The notes under the pieces are model-generated. The model ran no database searches. It worked only from the letters and a program-made list of their open reading frames with translations, and had not been told where the DNA came from. Source: Cliona cf. orientalis (Eukaryota > Porifera > Demospongiae > Clionaida > Clionaidae). Taken from it: a DNA stretch of 64,000 bases. The stretch is taken from assembly GCA_963930775.1 (NCBI GenBank), contig OZ005693.1, forward strand, positions 2,852,001 to 2,916,000. Reading direction: 5' to 3'. This document shows, one piece after another, positions 25,801 through 39,830 of the stretch. Both the position numbers and the translations under genes were made by a program. The stretch's first letter is position 1. Each line of letters begins with the position of its first letter.

Positions 25801-28800
25801 TTAGTTTCCAAGGAGAGCACCGTCGTATTTTTGTCTCTTTTCAGCCATAGTACTAGTGGCTGCTTCTTCCTCCATCTCCATCTCTGTGTCACTGCCACCA
25901 CCATCTTCCTGAGACTCTTCCTCATACTCATCACAATACTCCAGCAACTCTACCACCAGTGCAGCTGCAGTGAAGATTTTAGCGAAGTACTGAACAGTTC
26001 AGATATTACGTAATGATCCATAATACCTTCATCCAGTTCCTCTCCCTTTGCTGTTGAGAAGAGGAAGCTGAGTCTGTTGAGCACAAACACATACCAGTAC
26101 TCACACTGCTTCAGGTGGGTGTCAAAGAACGGGTCGTAGACACTGATCAGGTACATTAGTGACACTATCTCCTTAATAAGCAACAGCCTACACATGTAGG
26201 ATAGAATAGAGAAATCTTTTAGCGTAAAAATAATATCAAGATGCATAATAATAATAAATTATTACTATTATGGTGAATTAAGTCTATAGATTTTTCTCCC
26301 TAGCATAATAATATTATAATAATAATGTGCACAGAGCACAAGGCATGTGCGGCCAGTACAGTTTTTTCTTTGATGTGGCAAAGGCTTTGATGTGGCCACA
26401 GGCTCTGCCCAAATTATGACTGCCACCATTGTTGGCTTGGTGAAGGTTCATAAACAGAGGATGGTTATCACATCTGATTCAGCTATAATAGTAAACAAAA
26501 GCATAGTTTATCAACTATAGGAAAATTCCTTTTTTGGACTAAGTACAAATCCTTTGAACACGGAAATTATTGTGAAAATGAACTATAATATACAATAATA
26601 ATACTATTATGAATGCAAGCATGTAGACATGTACTAAATGTTTTTTTTCATATCATTATAGAGCCACCTGTGACTTACTCGTGTTGGGAGAATTGACTCA
26701 ATTTGTAGTAAGATTTGGGAACTTCAATGAGTTTGTTCAACAATGATGTTAGCGATTTCAAAAGCTGTAAATAAAAATACCACTGTTTACCATGTAAATA
26801 TATACCCAGCACTATAATAATAATATTATTATATTGCAGTATACACATGTACATAGATAAAATATTATATTATGTACATGTAGATAGAATAGCTATACCT
26901 CCTATAGCTATACCTCGTGTGAACATCCACATTTTTCAAATACAACCTTCACTCCATTGCTGAGCATCAAGATCCGTGATACCAAACGAACAATCTGAAA
27001 GCAACAACCACAACGACAACTATTAGCCTCAAACCCATGCAGTCTCTCTTTCGGGGGGGGGGGGGGGGGGGGGGGGTTGTGCATTTCGGTTGCTATCAAC
27101 ACAGACATGATGAATAAGTATGAAGGTGTCCATCCATCCATTTAGGCTAAGCCTGAGTGTACATGTACATACATGTACGTCCACCTAAGCAAACTATAGA
27201 GCCACATGAAAGGGTGCCTATCCTTACTAGTATGAGAATCAACACACGTGGATTATAGAAGAAATAACACTACCTGTAGACGTATCTTGAAAATGATATC
27301 CTTATCATTGGCGTTGGGAGTAGGCTCGAGCAGGCTTTGGTAGCAGATGAGAGGGAGGCAGGCCACGTTGTTGTGTAGGCAGATGAGCTCTGCGATGGAA
27401 GGAGATCGCACCAGCTGGTAGAGAAGCTGGAGGGTGGTTAGGGTGAGCTGGGGGTCGTCCTTGTCTAAGCAGTGACCTAGCTTGTCGTCATGAAATAACG
27501 AGGAGAACCTGAAGCGGATACAAAGCTACAATAAGCATACAAAGTACAGCAAATAACATTTCTTAACCCAAAGAAACATTACTGCATACATGTAAGTACA
27601 TGTACATGTACACACGAATATTCATAAGTTTTGATATCAATTCTAGGTTTACCTTTCAATAAGGTTTCTACCTAAAACATACTATAATTACATGTATGCA
27701 TACACCCAGTTCCTTTTAACTGACCTTTGTAGCGTTTCCTCAGGGCAATCTTCAGCCAAGGCTGTCAAAATCCTCAGGCTGGTGTTCACATTCTCCAGGG
27801 ATTCACGCTGGACAAAAAAAAATATACATACGGGTATCAGGGTGTGCTAAAGTGCACGTATAGTAATCTGACAAGTACAGTGGAACCCCTCTATTCCAAA
27901 TACCCTTGGGGCAGCTTAAAGTGTCCTGATTAAAGAAATAAAATGAGGTGTCCTCATTTCTGGGACAGCTTCAAGTGTCTTGATTAAAAGAGGTGTCCTC
28001 ATTTCAGGGATGTCCTTACAGAGGAGTTCCACTGTAGTCACAATAATCATCACAATAATCATTATCAGTAGCTTTCAGCTACAAGTAAAGGAACCGTTTG
28101 GGACTTTTCTTTTGTAGTACATGTATGTAGCTTATTTTATGTATGGAGTACAGTACTGTAGTGAAATCCGCTTTATGTTTGGATCAATACACAGATACAA
28201 TTACATGTATACGACTAATTTTGTAGAAAGCATTGTCATGATACAAATTAAGTTAGTAGTATGCCACTATTAAAGTTTAATTTTTGAGCACTTACCCATT
28301 GGGGGACGGGAAGCTCCAGGAGAATTTGAAACAGCTGTCCACAGCTGGTCCCCCGGCTCCTGGGGGGAATGGGGAGGGGGGTCACATGACTACTGCTGCT
28401 GCCGGCCGTACTGCTGAAATCGGTTGTGTCAGTATTCTGCATGAAGATGAAAGTATTTCGGCAGCATAATAATTATAATACAATGTCATTTGTACTAAAA
28501 TTTGTAAATTCAATCCTCATAACAGCCATGCACCCATACATTTATACACTTACAAAGATGTTGTACATGCATGCATGTACATGTACGTACATGTATGTGC
28601 ATTCACATTTTTATATTACGGCAACACAAGAACAAGATACATGTAAATACACACACTTACTCACCTTCCGTTTGACCCACACTTTACCAGACACCCCGAT
28701 GTCCTTCCGTAGGTCCTTCAGCTGGCAGAGAGGAGTACCTTTCCAGCTATATGTAGCAAATACCTACGGGGGGGGAGGGATGGGACGGGTGGGCACAATG

Positions 28801-31800
28801 TCAACAATCATGTGCAATAACTATGGTATGATGTGCTCTCTCTCTAGCGCTGGTTGGGCATGATAGGAGGGCATGGTTTGGGTGGAGCATGTGGTCATAT
28901 AATATATGTACATGCATGCAATACAGTGTATACATGTAGATTCTCCTAATCTTACATCAAAGGGAATTCTATCTTGAAAGCGCTATTGGGGGCCGATATG
29001 CCTTACATGTATGCATGTATATAGCTTGCAGGAAGACCAGTCAGATGAAACATGTAGCAGTCATTATTATCATAGCATGTACCGTGTACCTATGCCAGGC
29101 TGTGCCAGCTGTTTCAAATGGATACTCAAAATACCATATTATCATTGAGAAGGTTTAGAGCTACATGTACTTGCACAAAAACAAACATAACCATAAAGCA
29201 TTACTGCGGTTTAGTTCTTAACGCTACTGGAGAGGTCCATATTATATAGATGTCCATAATAATATTATACAATATACACCGCACATTTGTAGTTATGAGA
29301 AAATGATGAGTCTATGAGGTATTTCAACAAGCACAATTCAGGGCCTCTCTGCATGGAGCTTTTAAGGGTCATTAAGTGGTAAAGTCAGTAAAATATTATT
29401 ACAAATTGTCGTTTGTGTTGTCTAACAAGATAGAGCACTTCAAACACATGCTGTTCCCTTGGATACTATGCCAATCCTGATTCCAGAGCATATGTATAAT
29501 ATAACAAACTCAAGCCTGGTGTAACATTGAAAACGTGGGAGTGGCCTGGGGACAAGGCTATATACATTGTATGGCCTACATGTATAAGCGACCCTTTACC
29601 ATATTATGCAACTCACACTGCAAGCAAGCCTTGTGGCCAATAATAACCACACATTGGCCGGCACTATTTTATCAACCCCTCTGAAATATCGTACCCTCGT
29701 ACCTTTTGTGACGGTTTGGGTTCCTCCCTTGGTGAACTTGAATCAGCCATGGCTTCATGCTGTAGTGCTCCCAATCGACCTGAGACCTTCATCAGGTTCA
29801 GAGTTGTTGGTGAAAAATTTGCCGTAGACTTAAACTTTTCTTCAGAGCTCTGAGACAAATAGTCGCCTGAGCTCTCGGCGTGAACATCAAGTGCAGACGA
29901 TGGTCTACTACTACTGTCGATGTTAAACTCTGGTGGCTGCATTAGAATGTGCTCGCGTGCGGTCTTGCTATACGTGGTGAGTGTTTCGAGTAGATCCAGA
30001 GCTTGACTGGCCAACTGCTGGTCTCCTTCTAGGGGGCACGTCAAATCGGAGCTAGTCTTGCTTGAGACTGAGCTGCTAGCTCCGATGCTGGACTTTGGAG
30101 AAGAAACTGATGAGGCGTCTAGTAATAAGCTCTCGCTGCCCATATCTGTCACAAAACCGCTCGTGTTGGAATTTGACGACGCCTGTGCCTTGTTCAACTG
30201 TTCGTCGTAATACTGACAAACGATGTTACCAAGCTGCTTGAGTAGGCTAACTACTGAAGTATCGGAGGAGCTCCCCCTCACTCCTAGCCCTAATTGATTG
30301 CAGCTGGCCGATATGGACGAGAACGACCTAGCCTCGCTGCCTCCAAATTGGAGGGAGGATGCATCCATGGACACATCCGCAGATCTCAACATCGCAGCAA
30401 TGCTTTGCTTTAAGCTATCTTTATCGATACTGCTGGCAAGGGAGGCTGGATTGTGGTCTTCCAGGACGACTTTTCTTGGATAGGGTGAATTGGAAGCGGA
30501 ATGGGACTTAACCAGGTCAGAAGGTTGATGGTGTTGTGTCCTTGCACGCGTCAGGTCAGTCCTAGCCAAGGTGTGAGGCTTGGATAGGTGGAGCTTAGAT
30601 CTGCTGCGAACTGGTGTGGTGGTGACTGTAGTCGTCGTGGTGATGGTACCGTTAAGATCACTTGGGGAGCTACTAGGGCCAACTACATCCATGCTACTGC
30701 TACCACTGGGGCCAGGAGGAGCAAGAGAGAGGGGAGGAGGGATCTGACTGGTCATCATGGACTCCGATAACGAACTCTCGGCGCTACTCTGTGAAGCTGA
30801 AGAATCCCCGGATGAAAACTGAGGCATTAGGTTCACCCCAGGACGATTTCTAGCAGGCTCTAGGTGTAGCAGGGAGAGCAACCCAGTCAGCTTTTTCTGA
30901 TCTTGAGCAGAGCTCGAAGCAGTAGCAGTAGCAGTAGGCTTTGCCTGGCTCTCTGCACTCAAACTAGAACTACTACAAGTATTTTCCGTTTCATCATCGA
31001 AGAAGCTACACGCACTCTCCTCTTCCCCAGGGCACATGACACTGAGCTGCTTGACGTCGAGGCGCTGTTCACTGAAGGGGATCTTAAGCAGGTCACGCTG
31101 CACCAGTAGCATGAGCAGCTGGGCAGTGGTCGGCTCCATGCTCGAGGGAGCATTCAGGAAAAACTCCGGGTCACTACTTCCCATCGACGATTTTGATGAA
31201 GCCCTCTCGTCATGACTACCTCTTCTCTTAGCCTGTTGTGATGTTGGCTTCAGTCCACCTGATTCATGTGTGCTAGTAGACCGATGTTTAGTAGTGGTGT
31301 CTCTTTTGCTCGATTCTCCAGGTTTCTTGACATTGCTGGAGCTGGGGAGCTTGCTGCTAGTACCACCAGTACCACCACCATGGCTTCCTGGACTGATGGA
31401 CGGAGATTTAGAGCTCCTCCTTGTAGCCTTTTTTGGAGGCTTGCTTTCTTCTTCCTTCATCCTTTTTTGACCCACCTGCATAATATTATTGTTATGATAA
31501 ATATAAGAAGAGGGATGGACTGTTGCTACAGCTGCAATAATTGATCTTGTAATGTAAAAGTTCTAAGTACAGAGTCGCTCTAATGTTAGTGCCATTTGGC
31601 ATAGGATATTATTATTAATTATCATTCTAATTATAGTGCAAAATACAGTCAGAGATACATGTACAAAAACTGGCGCCTTAAGTAATTTTTAAACATTCTA
31701 ATGGGAGCGCCAAGTGCGATTATTATTCTTTTGGTGCTGTAATTAGAACTTTTAAGGTAACGTGTATACATGTAGATAGACATGCATGTACCTGTACAGG

Positions 31801-32964
31801 AGTGACATCACCAGTGGTCATCTGAGAGAGTGGCATAAAGTTCTCCGTTGATAAAAACTCCGATGGTCTACTACCACTGCGATGGGCGGAGCTCACAGAT
31901 GGCATCATTTTCGGTGTACACATAGCCGAACTTGACAAGGGTGCACTACTGACACTTTCTCCACTTTTCTGCTGCCCCAACCTCTCTCTAAGCTTTGCCA
32001 GCTCTTGCTCTTTCATCAACAGCTGCTGTTCCTTCACTTGTAACTCCTGATCCCGGAACTGTAATTTCGTGGCCAGAGTATCCTTTTCTTTCATCAGTTG
32101 TTCTTGAATCGTCTGTTTCTCGGAGAGAAGCTTCGACTGAACATTCTGCAACTGTTCGTCTTTCTTCCTCAGCTCGCCCACCAGTCGCTCTTTCTCTCCA
32201 CGGAGAACTTTGACCTCTCCGTCCTTGGTGTAGTTCTGTTCCTGAAGTTGCTTGATTTGATCACGGTAGTCTTCACTGGATTCGGAAGATGCACTGCTTT
32301 CACTGATAACCGTTGGTTGCTGTATGGAGCTCTTGGTCTCTCTGTATGGATTGGGCCAACCGCCTCTGCTTTGCAACTGACTGGTACCACCGACTCTTGG
32401 CTGCCAATCGAGAGCCACACTTGAAGAAGTGGATGCTGGTGCAGCAGAATGGGATATGGGAATGGGATCAGAGCCTGGAGTTGGTGACCTATTCTGTCCT
32501 GGGTCCCTCTGTGTCAGCTCATACTGCTCCAAGGCGGCAGCTCCAAGGTCATCGAGTTCATCGGTGTCTTCCTCAAATGGATCGTTTGGTTTAGCAATTT
32601 TTGAGGACAGTCCTCCTCTATTTCCTGCATGTGTATAGTATAAATCTAGTCATACATGGCAAATTAGAACTCTCTAGAGCACATATTTAATGCCACGAGG
32701 GATCCAATTTCAATAATGACAGAACCACGGACTGATACCTGATCTCTTGCTGGCACCAGCAGAGCTGAGAGGTAAGGGCTCTGGTGATCTCTTTCTCTTC
32801 AGTGGTGATCTACCATGGGAGCTGGTAGACTGTTGCTGCTGCTGTTGGCCAGATCTACCACCACGACCTGCACCCGCAGTGCTAGCAGTACCACTACTAG
32901 TGGAACCAGCTTGATCTCTCGACTTCTCAGATGAAGTGTAAATAAAACCACGCCCTCTCCTCAT
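25801..32964 (-). CDS. ATRIP: ATRIP-like (ATR-interacting protein)
   Basis: Exons lie near 32739-32964, 31793-32624, 29702-31476, 28666-28763, 28305-28433, 27722-27808, 27275-27510, 26924-26998, 26683-26765, 26028-26190 and 25801-25967. The second begins with NDPFEEDTDELDDLGAAAL, which fits the ATRIP acidic patch that binds RPA on single-stranded DNA. A coiled coil follows (about 31990-32260, with KDGEVKVLRGEK). The large exon has a Ser-rich disordered linker and TTAQLLMLLVQRDLLKIP, resembling the conserved leucine stretch after the linker. Helical-repeat exons make up the C-terminal half, with LMYLISVYDPFF near the end. In known animals ATRIP escorts the ATR kinase to stalled forks in the nucleus. 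The low-complexity linker is longer than in vertebrates. The gene lies 0.2-0.3 kb upstream of GPCR 2, on the same strand. Confidence 0.8.
27050..27076. repeat. Poly-G tract
   Basis: A run of about 24 G in an ATRIP intron. Similar long G or C runs occur at 7046-7060, 35561-35581, 38825-38842 and 55780-55840, so collapse or length error is likely at these sites. Confidence 0.9.
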
Positions 32965-33077
32965 CTATTAGAGAAATTTTATGCTGATAATATCGTCCTC
33001 AAGAGTATGACTGCTCGGGGACATTCATAACCTTACCTCTACAGTGATAGTGGATGACCGTACATGTGCAGATATTA

Positions 33078-33112
33078 ACGACCTTTACCGCTTTTCCGTT
33101 GGTAAAGGTCGT
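33078..33112. promoter_or_regulatory. Inverted repeat around GGTAAAGGTCGT
   Basis: 12-bp arms ACGACCTTTACC (33078-33089) and GGTAAAGGTCGT (33101-33112), about 115 bp upstream of the ATRIP start. The same core occurs at 43592-43636 and 58371-58383. It contains AAAGGTC, resembling an extended nuclear-receptor half-site, but it could equally be a repeat remnant. Confidence 0.35.
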
Positions 33113-33206
33113 CACAGCGCAAGCATGAATAACACAATGCTATCACAAAAATGTAATGTTTGTCAAGAGAATAACAAACATCTAAATTTGTCAGCCATGA
33201 TTGTTT

Positions 33207-36200
33207 CTACTTGCAGCATTCTAGAGTGCAGTATACATCATCTTTGGGTTGAATTGTGGCCCTTTGCACGACAACCAGCTCATAATCTTCTGGTAGAGAG
33301 ATCTTAAATGTTTGAAAGAGCCTTGAAAGGAGCACCTTGGCATTCATCTGCAAATTCAATAATCACTGACTCTTTGTATAAGTAGCTGTGTACCCTACCA
33401 TTGCAAAGTTTTTCCCAATGCACGAACGTGGACCAACTCCAAAGGGAAAGTAGACAAAAGAATTTGGCCTGCATGTAATAGATATAGCTATAAGAGATTA
33501 TACATTATCCGTTATAGTTAGAAGCATTTCGGTAGGATAACGTCGACAAAAAAACAAAACAAAACAATCAGTCATGTAGTAGTTAATGTGCAAATAGTCA
33601 GCTATATAGGTCACAGCTGCAGTCGCACTCATAGCGTGCTGTATTACATCACTCAATATAACAGTTACTATCATTCACTTATGTATAGTTTGGAAAGTTG
33701 CGCTTGTCTATCAGAATAGCTAATTATATTATACCGTTCATTCTCTGGATCAAATCGTCCTGGATTGAATGTTTCTGGATTGTCAAAGTATTCTGGCATG
33801 TAGCACATGAATGGTGAGCACAGCTGTATATGAAAAATTATACTGGGTATTATTGTATCCGTCCAAGACTTCAATTTAATAGCCGAGCTACCTGTAAAAT
33901 CGACCGTTTCAAACCTACCATCATTTTTGCTCCACTTGGAATATGGTAGCCGTTAAGCGTTATTCCTTCAGGGGGTACCGCCCTCAGAAACAAGTCAGGG
34001 AATGGTGCATGCAACCTCAACGTCTCTTTCAGCACCTGTTCGATGTACTCAAGTTTCTCCAAGTCTTCTTCACTAACACTGGTCTTATTGCCAAGCACTT
34101 CATCAACTTCCTGTTGAACCCTGAATGCAGTATAATATAGATTTAATTTTATAGTTGTCATGGTGATTTTAGTTGGTTGTATTTACCTGCCTAGCACCTC
34201 TGGATGTATGAGTGTCAGCACTGTGGCAAAGGTGAGCAAACTTTGTGTTGAGTCCTGGCCACCCATGAAGAAGGAAATAAAGTCGTCAACGAGATCTTCA
34301 ATGTCCACATTCTCTTTAATCGCTGATCATAGAAAAAAGAACAAACTAGACTATCTATTATGATCATTGAGCTCACATGACATTTGAAGGATATGAGTGA
34401 GGATGTCTTTTGGAGTTTGCTTTCCATCTTCAATCGCCTGGATTCTCTCTTGGATGCACTTTCTGCCGAATGCTCTTGCATTTCTGATTGCATTCTTGTA
34501 CTTGGCAGCTTCAAATGGGTGCAGATACTATGACATTTTAAGTACCATAAAAAGAATTTGATGTTCATGCTCTTATACTATTAGTATACCTTGTATCCTG
34601 GAATGCGTATTTGCAGCTCAGTTCCTTTCATCATCATAGGGACGAAATTCCTTAAGTTGAATCCATCTGTTTGCTGATTGTGCCGCTCAATTCCAAAACC
34701 AACCTAAAAACAAGTAAGGCAATCACATGATCAGCCAGCATGTGCATATGATCATGCTCTATCGTGGTCAAGCGGAATGAATCTTTTGGGATTGCATGGC
34801 ATGCTGGTGATACAAGCAGTTGAGTGAGTGAAGTGAGCTCACTACTTATGCACTGTGACCTACCTTGCTTATGACATCTACAGTGAAATTTCCAAAGTGA
34901 ATATTAATTGGCACTTTTGTCACTCCATCAGTGAGTGGCTTGAGCTGTTCTATGAGTCTATTTGTCTCCTCGTTGATTGGATCCAGCAGTGTCTTTAGGT
35001 AGCTGGAAGTTAGAAAAAAAAATCCTATACAGCTAGTAGCTGATGATTACAATACAGTCATAATAATATGTATGAGTCTAAATGATACTATTGTGACAAT
35101 AATAATTATTATGAAGTGTGCACTCACCTCTTTTTGAAAGCTGGATCATAGAGCTGTCTCCTTGGCTTCCAAGTCTCACTGTCTGGGATTGTCACAATGC
35201 CATTCCCCATTAGCCTTTTCAATGATCAATTATAATACTGTAATTTTACGATAGACTAACTATTTACCTTTCTCCAAAAATGTGTGCAATGATACTCACA
35301 CTACTCAAATCTTTATTAAGCTTAGATTGCATAATAACAATCTGCATATTTCAAATTATGATTGAATTACTAATAATTATTACGACAAGTGATTGCATGT
35401 TAACATACATGTACCTTCACACTCTCTGGATCTGTGGTTAAGATTATTGGGTCCTTAAAGAAAAATACTACAAATGTTGGACTTCTGACTTGTTCTAACC
35501 TGCATCAGGATATTATTATCAGCTACTGAAATAAGCTGACACTTTTAAAATGGAACGTTGGGGGGGGGGGGGGGGGGGGGGTATTAAAGCTTTGCATTCA
35601 CCCTGTCATTATGCCATACCATGCATATATATAGATTGTCCAATGGCATGCAGACCGTACCATTGAAGAAAGACGGGCACAAACCAGACTTCTTGTTTGC
35701 CATCCTTGTTGAGATCTGGCAAGTGGCCAAGGTAGAAGCTGCATATGCATACAATAATACAATGAAATTAACGGCTATTAACGGCTGGCTCTTATGATAT
35801 TATGGTGATGTAGCTGAGCTGAAGTTGATCATTCATTAGTTACAAGCAGCCAGCTACCATGATATTATACCGTATGATAGATAATTTCAGAGGTGCTATT
35901 AAATTAATATTATCGTCAAGGGCTCGATAATATTATTAAAGCCCTTGTTTTGTGGAAAGCCCTCAGAATTATGGTTTTAAATTTTGTGGTTAACCCAATC
36001 CGGATGTCCATGCAGGAGCAGGACAAAATTAATGTGTCTTGGCACGCCTCCTCAATCTTGCAACAGTAATAATACCATAGGAGGGGCATTAATTTGCGTG
36101 GATGGAAAGTTTCGTGACTACCAAGTCAATCATGATAGCTACGAAAAATACTCCACTATATATGAGCCATACAGCATAGTTTAATCTCATCCTGTGCTGC

Positions 36201-36350
36201 CATATCACATTACCTTGGTCTGTTTGGCTGAGGGATGTGGGAGTACTTCCAGTGGACATAGTGGAGGTAGCCAGTGAATGCCAGGAAGGCCAGCACCAGC
36301 AGAAGCACAAGGCCACAAAGAAGGTAAAGAATCGGTGCTTGAGAGAACAT
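33207..36350 (-). CDS. Cytochrome P450, CYP46-like, gene A
   Basis: Thirteen exons can be followed. Exon 1 (36214-36350) gives an N-terminal membrane anchor and a HIPQP proline hinge. The C-helix WKPRR is near 35140-35210. The I-helix exon (about 34187-34323) has MGGQDSTQ in place of the usual AGxET. The K-helix ETLR is near 34040, the PERF-type stretch near 33737-33820, and the haem exon (about 33400-33470) reads FPFGVGPRSCIG with the axial cysteine. The stop is at 33207-33209. The hinge, I-helix and the C-terminal DDVYCTLE element resemble cholesterol 24-hydroxylase (CYP46A1); that assignment is by memory of the family. An ER monooxygenase using P450 reductase is expected; substrate unknown. 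The frame appears intact throughout. Confidence 0.88.
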
Positions 36351-36620
36351 TGCATTGATATGATTGAGACGACACACCTAAATGTTTGTGCAATTACATC
36401 ATACCATTGCCAGGTTGGCGCGCGCGCGAGCGGTTTTAGACCACCCCCACAAAAGTTTAAACCACGCCCACGCTTGGACTGTAATATGGGGGCAGATAAA
36501 TTAGCATTATCTGTTTATCTTTCATTCATTTGTCAAGGGAATAAATAATACTAGGTAAGTAGCTAAAAATTTAAATACTGCAGTATGACAAACAGTTAAA
36601 TATTTTATCCACGATGGTTT

Positions 36621-39471
36621 CTACTTGCAGCATTCTAGAGTGCAATGGACATCATCTTTGGGTTGAATTGTGGCCCTTTGCACGACAACCAGCTCATAAT
36701 CTTCTGGTAGAGAGATCTTAAATGTTTGAAAGAGCCTTGAAAGGAGCACCTTGGCATTCATCTGCAAATTAAAGTAGCATCAGTAATCACTGACTGTTTA
36801 TAAAGTAGCTGTGTACCCTACCATTGCAAAGTTTTTCCCAATGCACGAACGTGGACCAACTCCAAAGGGAAAGTAGACAAAAGAATTTGGCCTGCATGTA
36901 ATGGGTATAGCTATAAGAAATTATACATTATCCGTCATAGTTAGAAGCATTTCGGTAGGATAACGTCGACAAAAAATGCTGTATTAATGTAACAGTTACT
37001 ATCATTCACTTATGTATAGTTTGGAACATTGTGCTTGTCTATCAGAATAATAATATTATTATACCGTTCATTCTCTGGATCAAATCGTCCTGGATTGAAT
37101 GTTTCTGGATCATCAAAGTATTCTGGCATGTAACACATGAACGGTGAGCACAGCTGTATACAAAAAATTATACTGGGTATTACTGTATGCATCCAAGACT
37201 TCAATTTAATAAGCGAGCTCAAACCTACCATCACTTTTGCTCCACTTGGAATATGGTAGCCATTAAGCGTTATTCCTTCAGGGGGTACCGCCCTCAGAAA
37301 CAAGTCAGGGAATGGTGCATGCAACCTCAACGTCTCTTTCAGCACCTGTTCGATGTACTCAAGTTTCTCCAAGTCTTCTTCACTAACACTGGTCTTCTTG
37401 CCAAGCACTTCATCAACTTCCTGTTGAACCCTGAATGCAGTGATATAATAGATCTGGAGTCGCCATGCTGATTTCAGTTTCATTGTTGTATTTACCTGCC
37501 TAGCACTTCTGGATGGAGGAGTATCAGCACTGTGGCAAAGGTCAGCAAACTTTGCGTTGAGTCCTGGCCACCCATGAAGAAGGAAATAAAGTCGTCAACG
37601 AGATCTTCAATGTCCACATTCTCTTTAATCGCTGATCATAGGAAGAAAAAAAATAAATTAGACTATCTATTGTGATCATTGAGCTCACATGACATTCGAA
37701 GGATATGAGTGAGGATGTCTTTTGGAGTTTCCTTTCCATCTTCAATCGCCTGGATTCTCTCTCGGATGCACTTTCTGCCGAATGCTCTTGCATTTCTGAT
37801 TGCATTCTTGTACTTGGCAGCTTCAAACGGGTGCAGATACTATAGAATCAATGAAAAATGTTTCAAACACAAAAATTGTAGAATTTGATGTAGAATACCT
37901 TGTATCCTGGAATGCGTATTTGCAGCTCAGTTCCTTTCATCATCATAGGGACAAAATTCCTTAAGTTGAATCCATCTGTTTGCTGATAGTGTCGCTCTAT
38001 TCCAAAACCAACCTAAAAACCAGCAAGATGATCACATGATCAGCCAGCATGTGCATATGATCATGCTCTATCGTGGTCAAGTGGAATGAATTTTTTTGGG
38101 ATTGGCATGCTGGTGATACAAGCAGTTGAAGTGAGCTCACTACTTATGCACTGTGACCTACCTTGCTTATGACATCTACAGTGAAATCTCCAAAATGAAT
38201 ATTAATTGGCACTTGTGTCACTCCATCAGCGAGCGGCTTGAGCTGTTCTATGAGTCTATTTGTCTCCTCGTTGATTGGATCCAGCAGTGTCTTTAGGTAG
38301 CTGGAAAAAAAAAATCCTATACAGCTAGCTGATGATTATAGTACAGTCATTGTGTATGAGCCTAAATGATACTATTGTGACTATTATGAAGTGTGCACGC
38401 ACCTCTTTTTGAAAGCTGGATCATAGAGCTGTCTCCTTGGCTTCCAAGTCTCACTGTCTGGGATTGTCACAATTCCATTGCCCATTAGCCTTTTCAATAA
38501 TCAATTATTAACTACGTGATAATACTGTAATTTTACGATAGACTAACTATTTACCTTTCTCCAAAAATGTGTGCAAAGATACTCACACTACTCAAATCTT
38601 TATTAAGCTTAGATTGCATAATAACAACCTGCAAAGTTCAAATTATGATTGAATTACTAATAATTATGACAAATGATTGTATGTTAACATACCTTCACAC
38701 TCTCTGGATCTGTGGTTAAGATGATCGGGTCTTTAAAGAAAAATACTACAAATGTTGAACTTCTGACTTGTTCTAACCTGCATCAGGATTATTATTGATT
38801 ATCAGCTACTGAAATAAAAGCTGTTGGGGGGGGGGGGGGGGGGCAGCTTGCTATTAAAGCTTTGCATCCACCCTGCCAATATGCCATACCATAGATTGTC
38901 CATGCATGCAGATCTAGACCTGGCGTACCATTGAAGAAAGACGGGCACAAACCAGACTTCTTGTTTGCCATCCTTGTTGAGATCTGGCAAGTGACCAAGG
39001 TAGAAGCTGCACATGCGTACAATAATACAATCATAAGTGACTCATAAATTATTAAATTTGTTTTCGTGGAAAGCCCTCAGAATTGTGGTTTTAAATTTCG
39101 CGGTTAACCCATGTTGGGGCGCGGTAAACGTGCATGCATGTCTTTTGGCACGCCTCCTCGGTCTTGCTAGTCGCTACGGTACCCGTAGCTGTAGAGGGCA
39201 TTAATTTTCGTGACTGCGCGCCAAGCAATCACGATAAATTACAACGAAATTAGCTACCACCGCACGAAAATTACTCCACTATAATCGCACAGTATAGTTT
39301 AATCTCATCATGTGCCGCCATATCATGATCCTACCTTGGTCTGTTTGGCTGAGGGATGTGGGAGTACCTCCAGTGGACATAGTGGAGGTAGCCAGTGAAT
39401 GTCAGGAAAGCCAGCACCAGCAGAAGCACAAGGCCACAAAGAAGATAACTGAGAATCAGTGAGAAGGTCAT
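36621..39471 (-). CDS. Cytochrome P450, CYP46-like, gene B
   Basis: A close tandem copy of gene A: exons, introns and even intronic repeats align. Landmarks are exon 1 at 39335-39471, the C-helix exon near 38403-38490, the I-helix exon near 37495-37630, the K-helix exon at about 37228-37433, the PERF exon near 37065-37155, the haem exon near 36822-36896 and the stop at 36621-36623. No lesion was seen. Exon 1 differs slightly at the N-terminus (MTFSLILSYLL). The MGGQDSTQ I-helix of gene A is retained. Long poly-G runs occupy the same intron in A and B (35561 and 38825). Confidence 0.88.
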
Positions 39472-39830
39472 CGCATTGTGTATAGCGCAATACATGGAAG
39501 TCGTGTGAGGTTACTTACCATTATCTAATATGACATGATATTAAATCATGCATGGTGTCAAGATACAATGGGCGGAACTCAACGCGGAATCGACTAACGA
39601 CCCTGTACCACAACAAAATTTACCGCCTGATCATGAGCATAGCACACATCATGCAAAGGTATAAACTTGTACAGTAATATATAGATCTAGTATAGGAAGA
39701 AATGGCCTGGATATATATGCCTATTATACATTACAAAACGGTTAGCAACTCAGAGGAACTTAAATCTTATCTGAGAATAATTGCAAAGTAAAAAATTTTG
39801 TATGCATAGCACAAAATTATGAGTGTACAT

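Noticed and set aside
30298-31544. Plus-strand ORFs opposite the large ATRIP exon
   Set aside because: Shadows of the 605-codon minus-strand frame with no independent motif or splice evidence.
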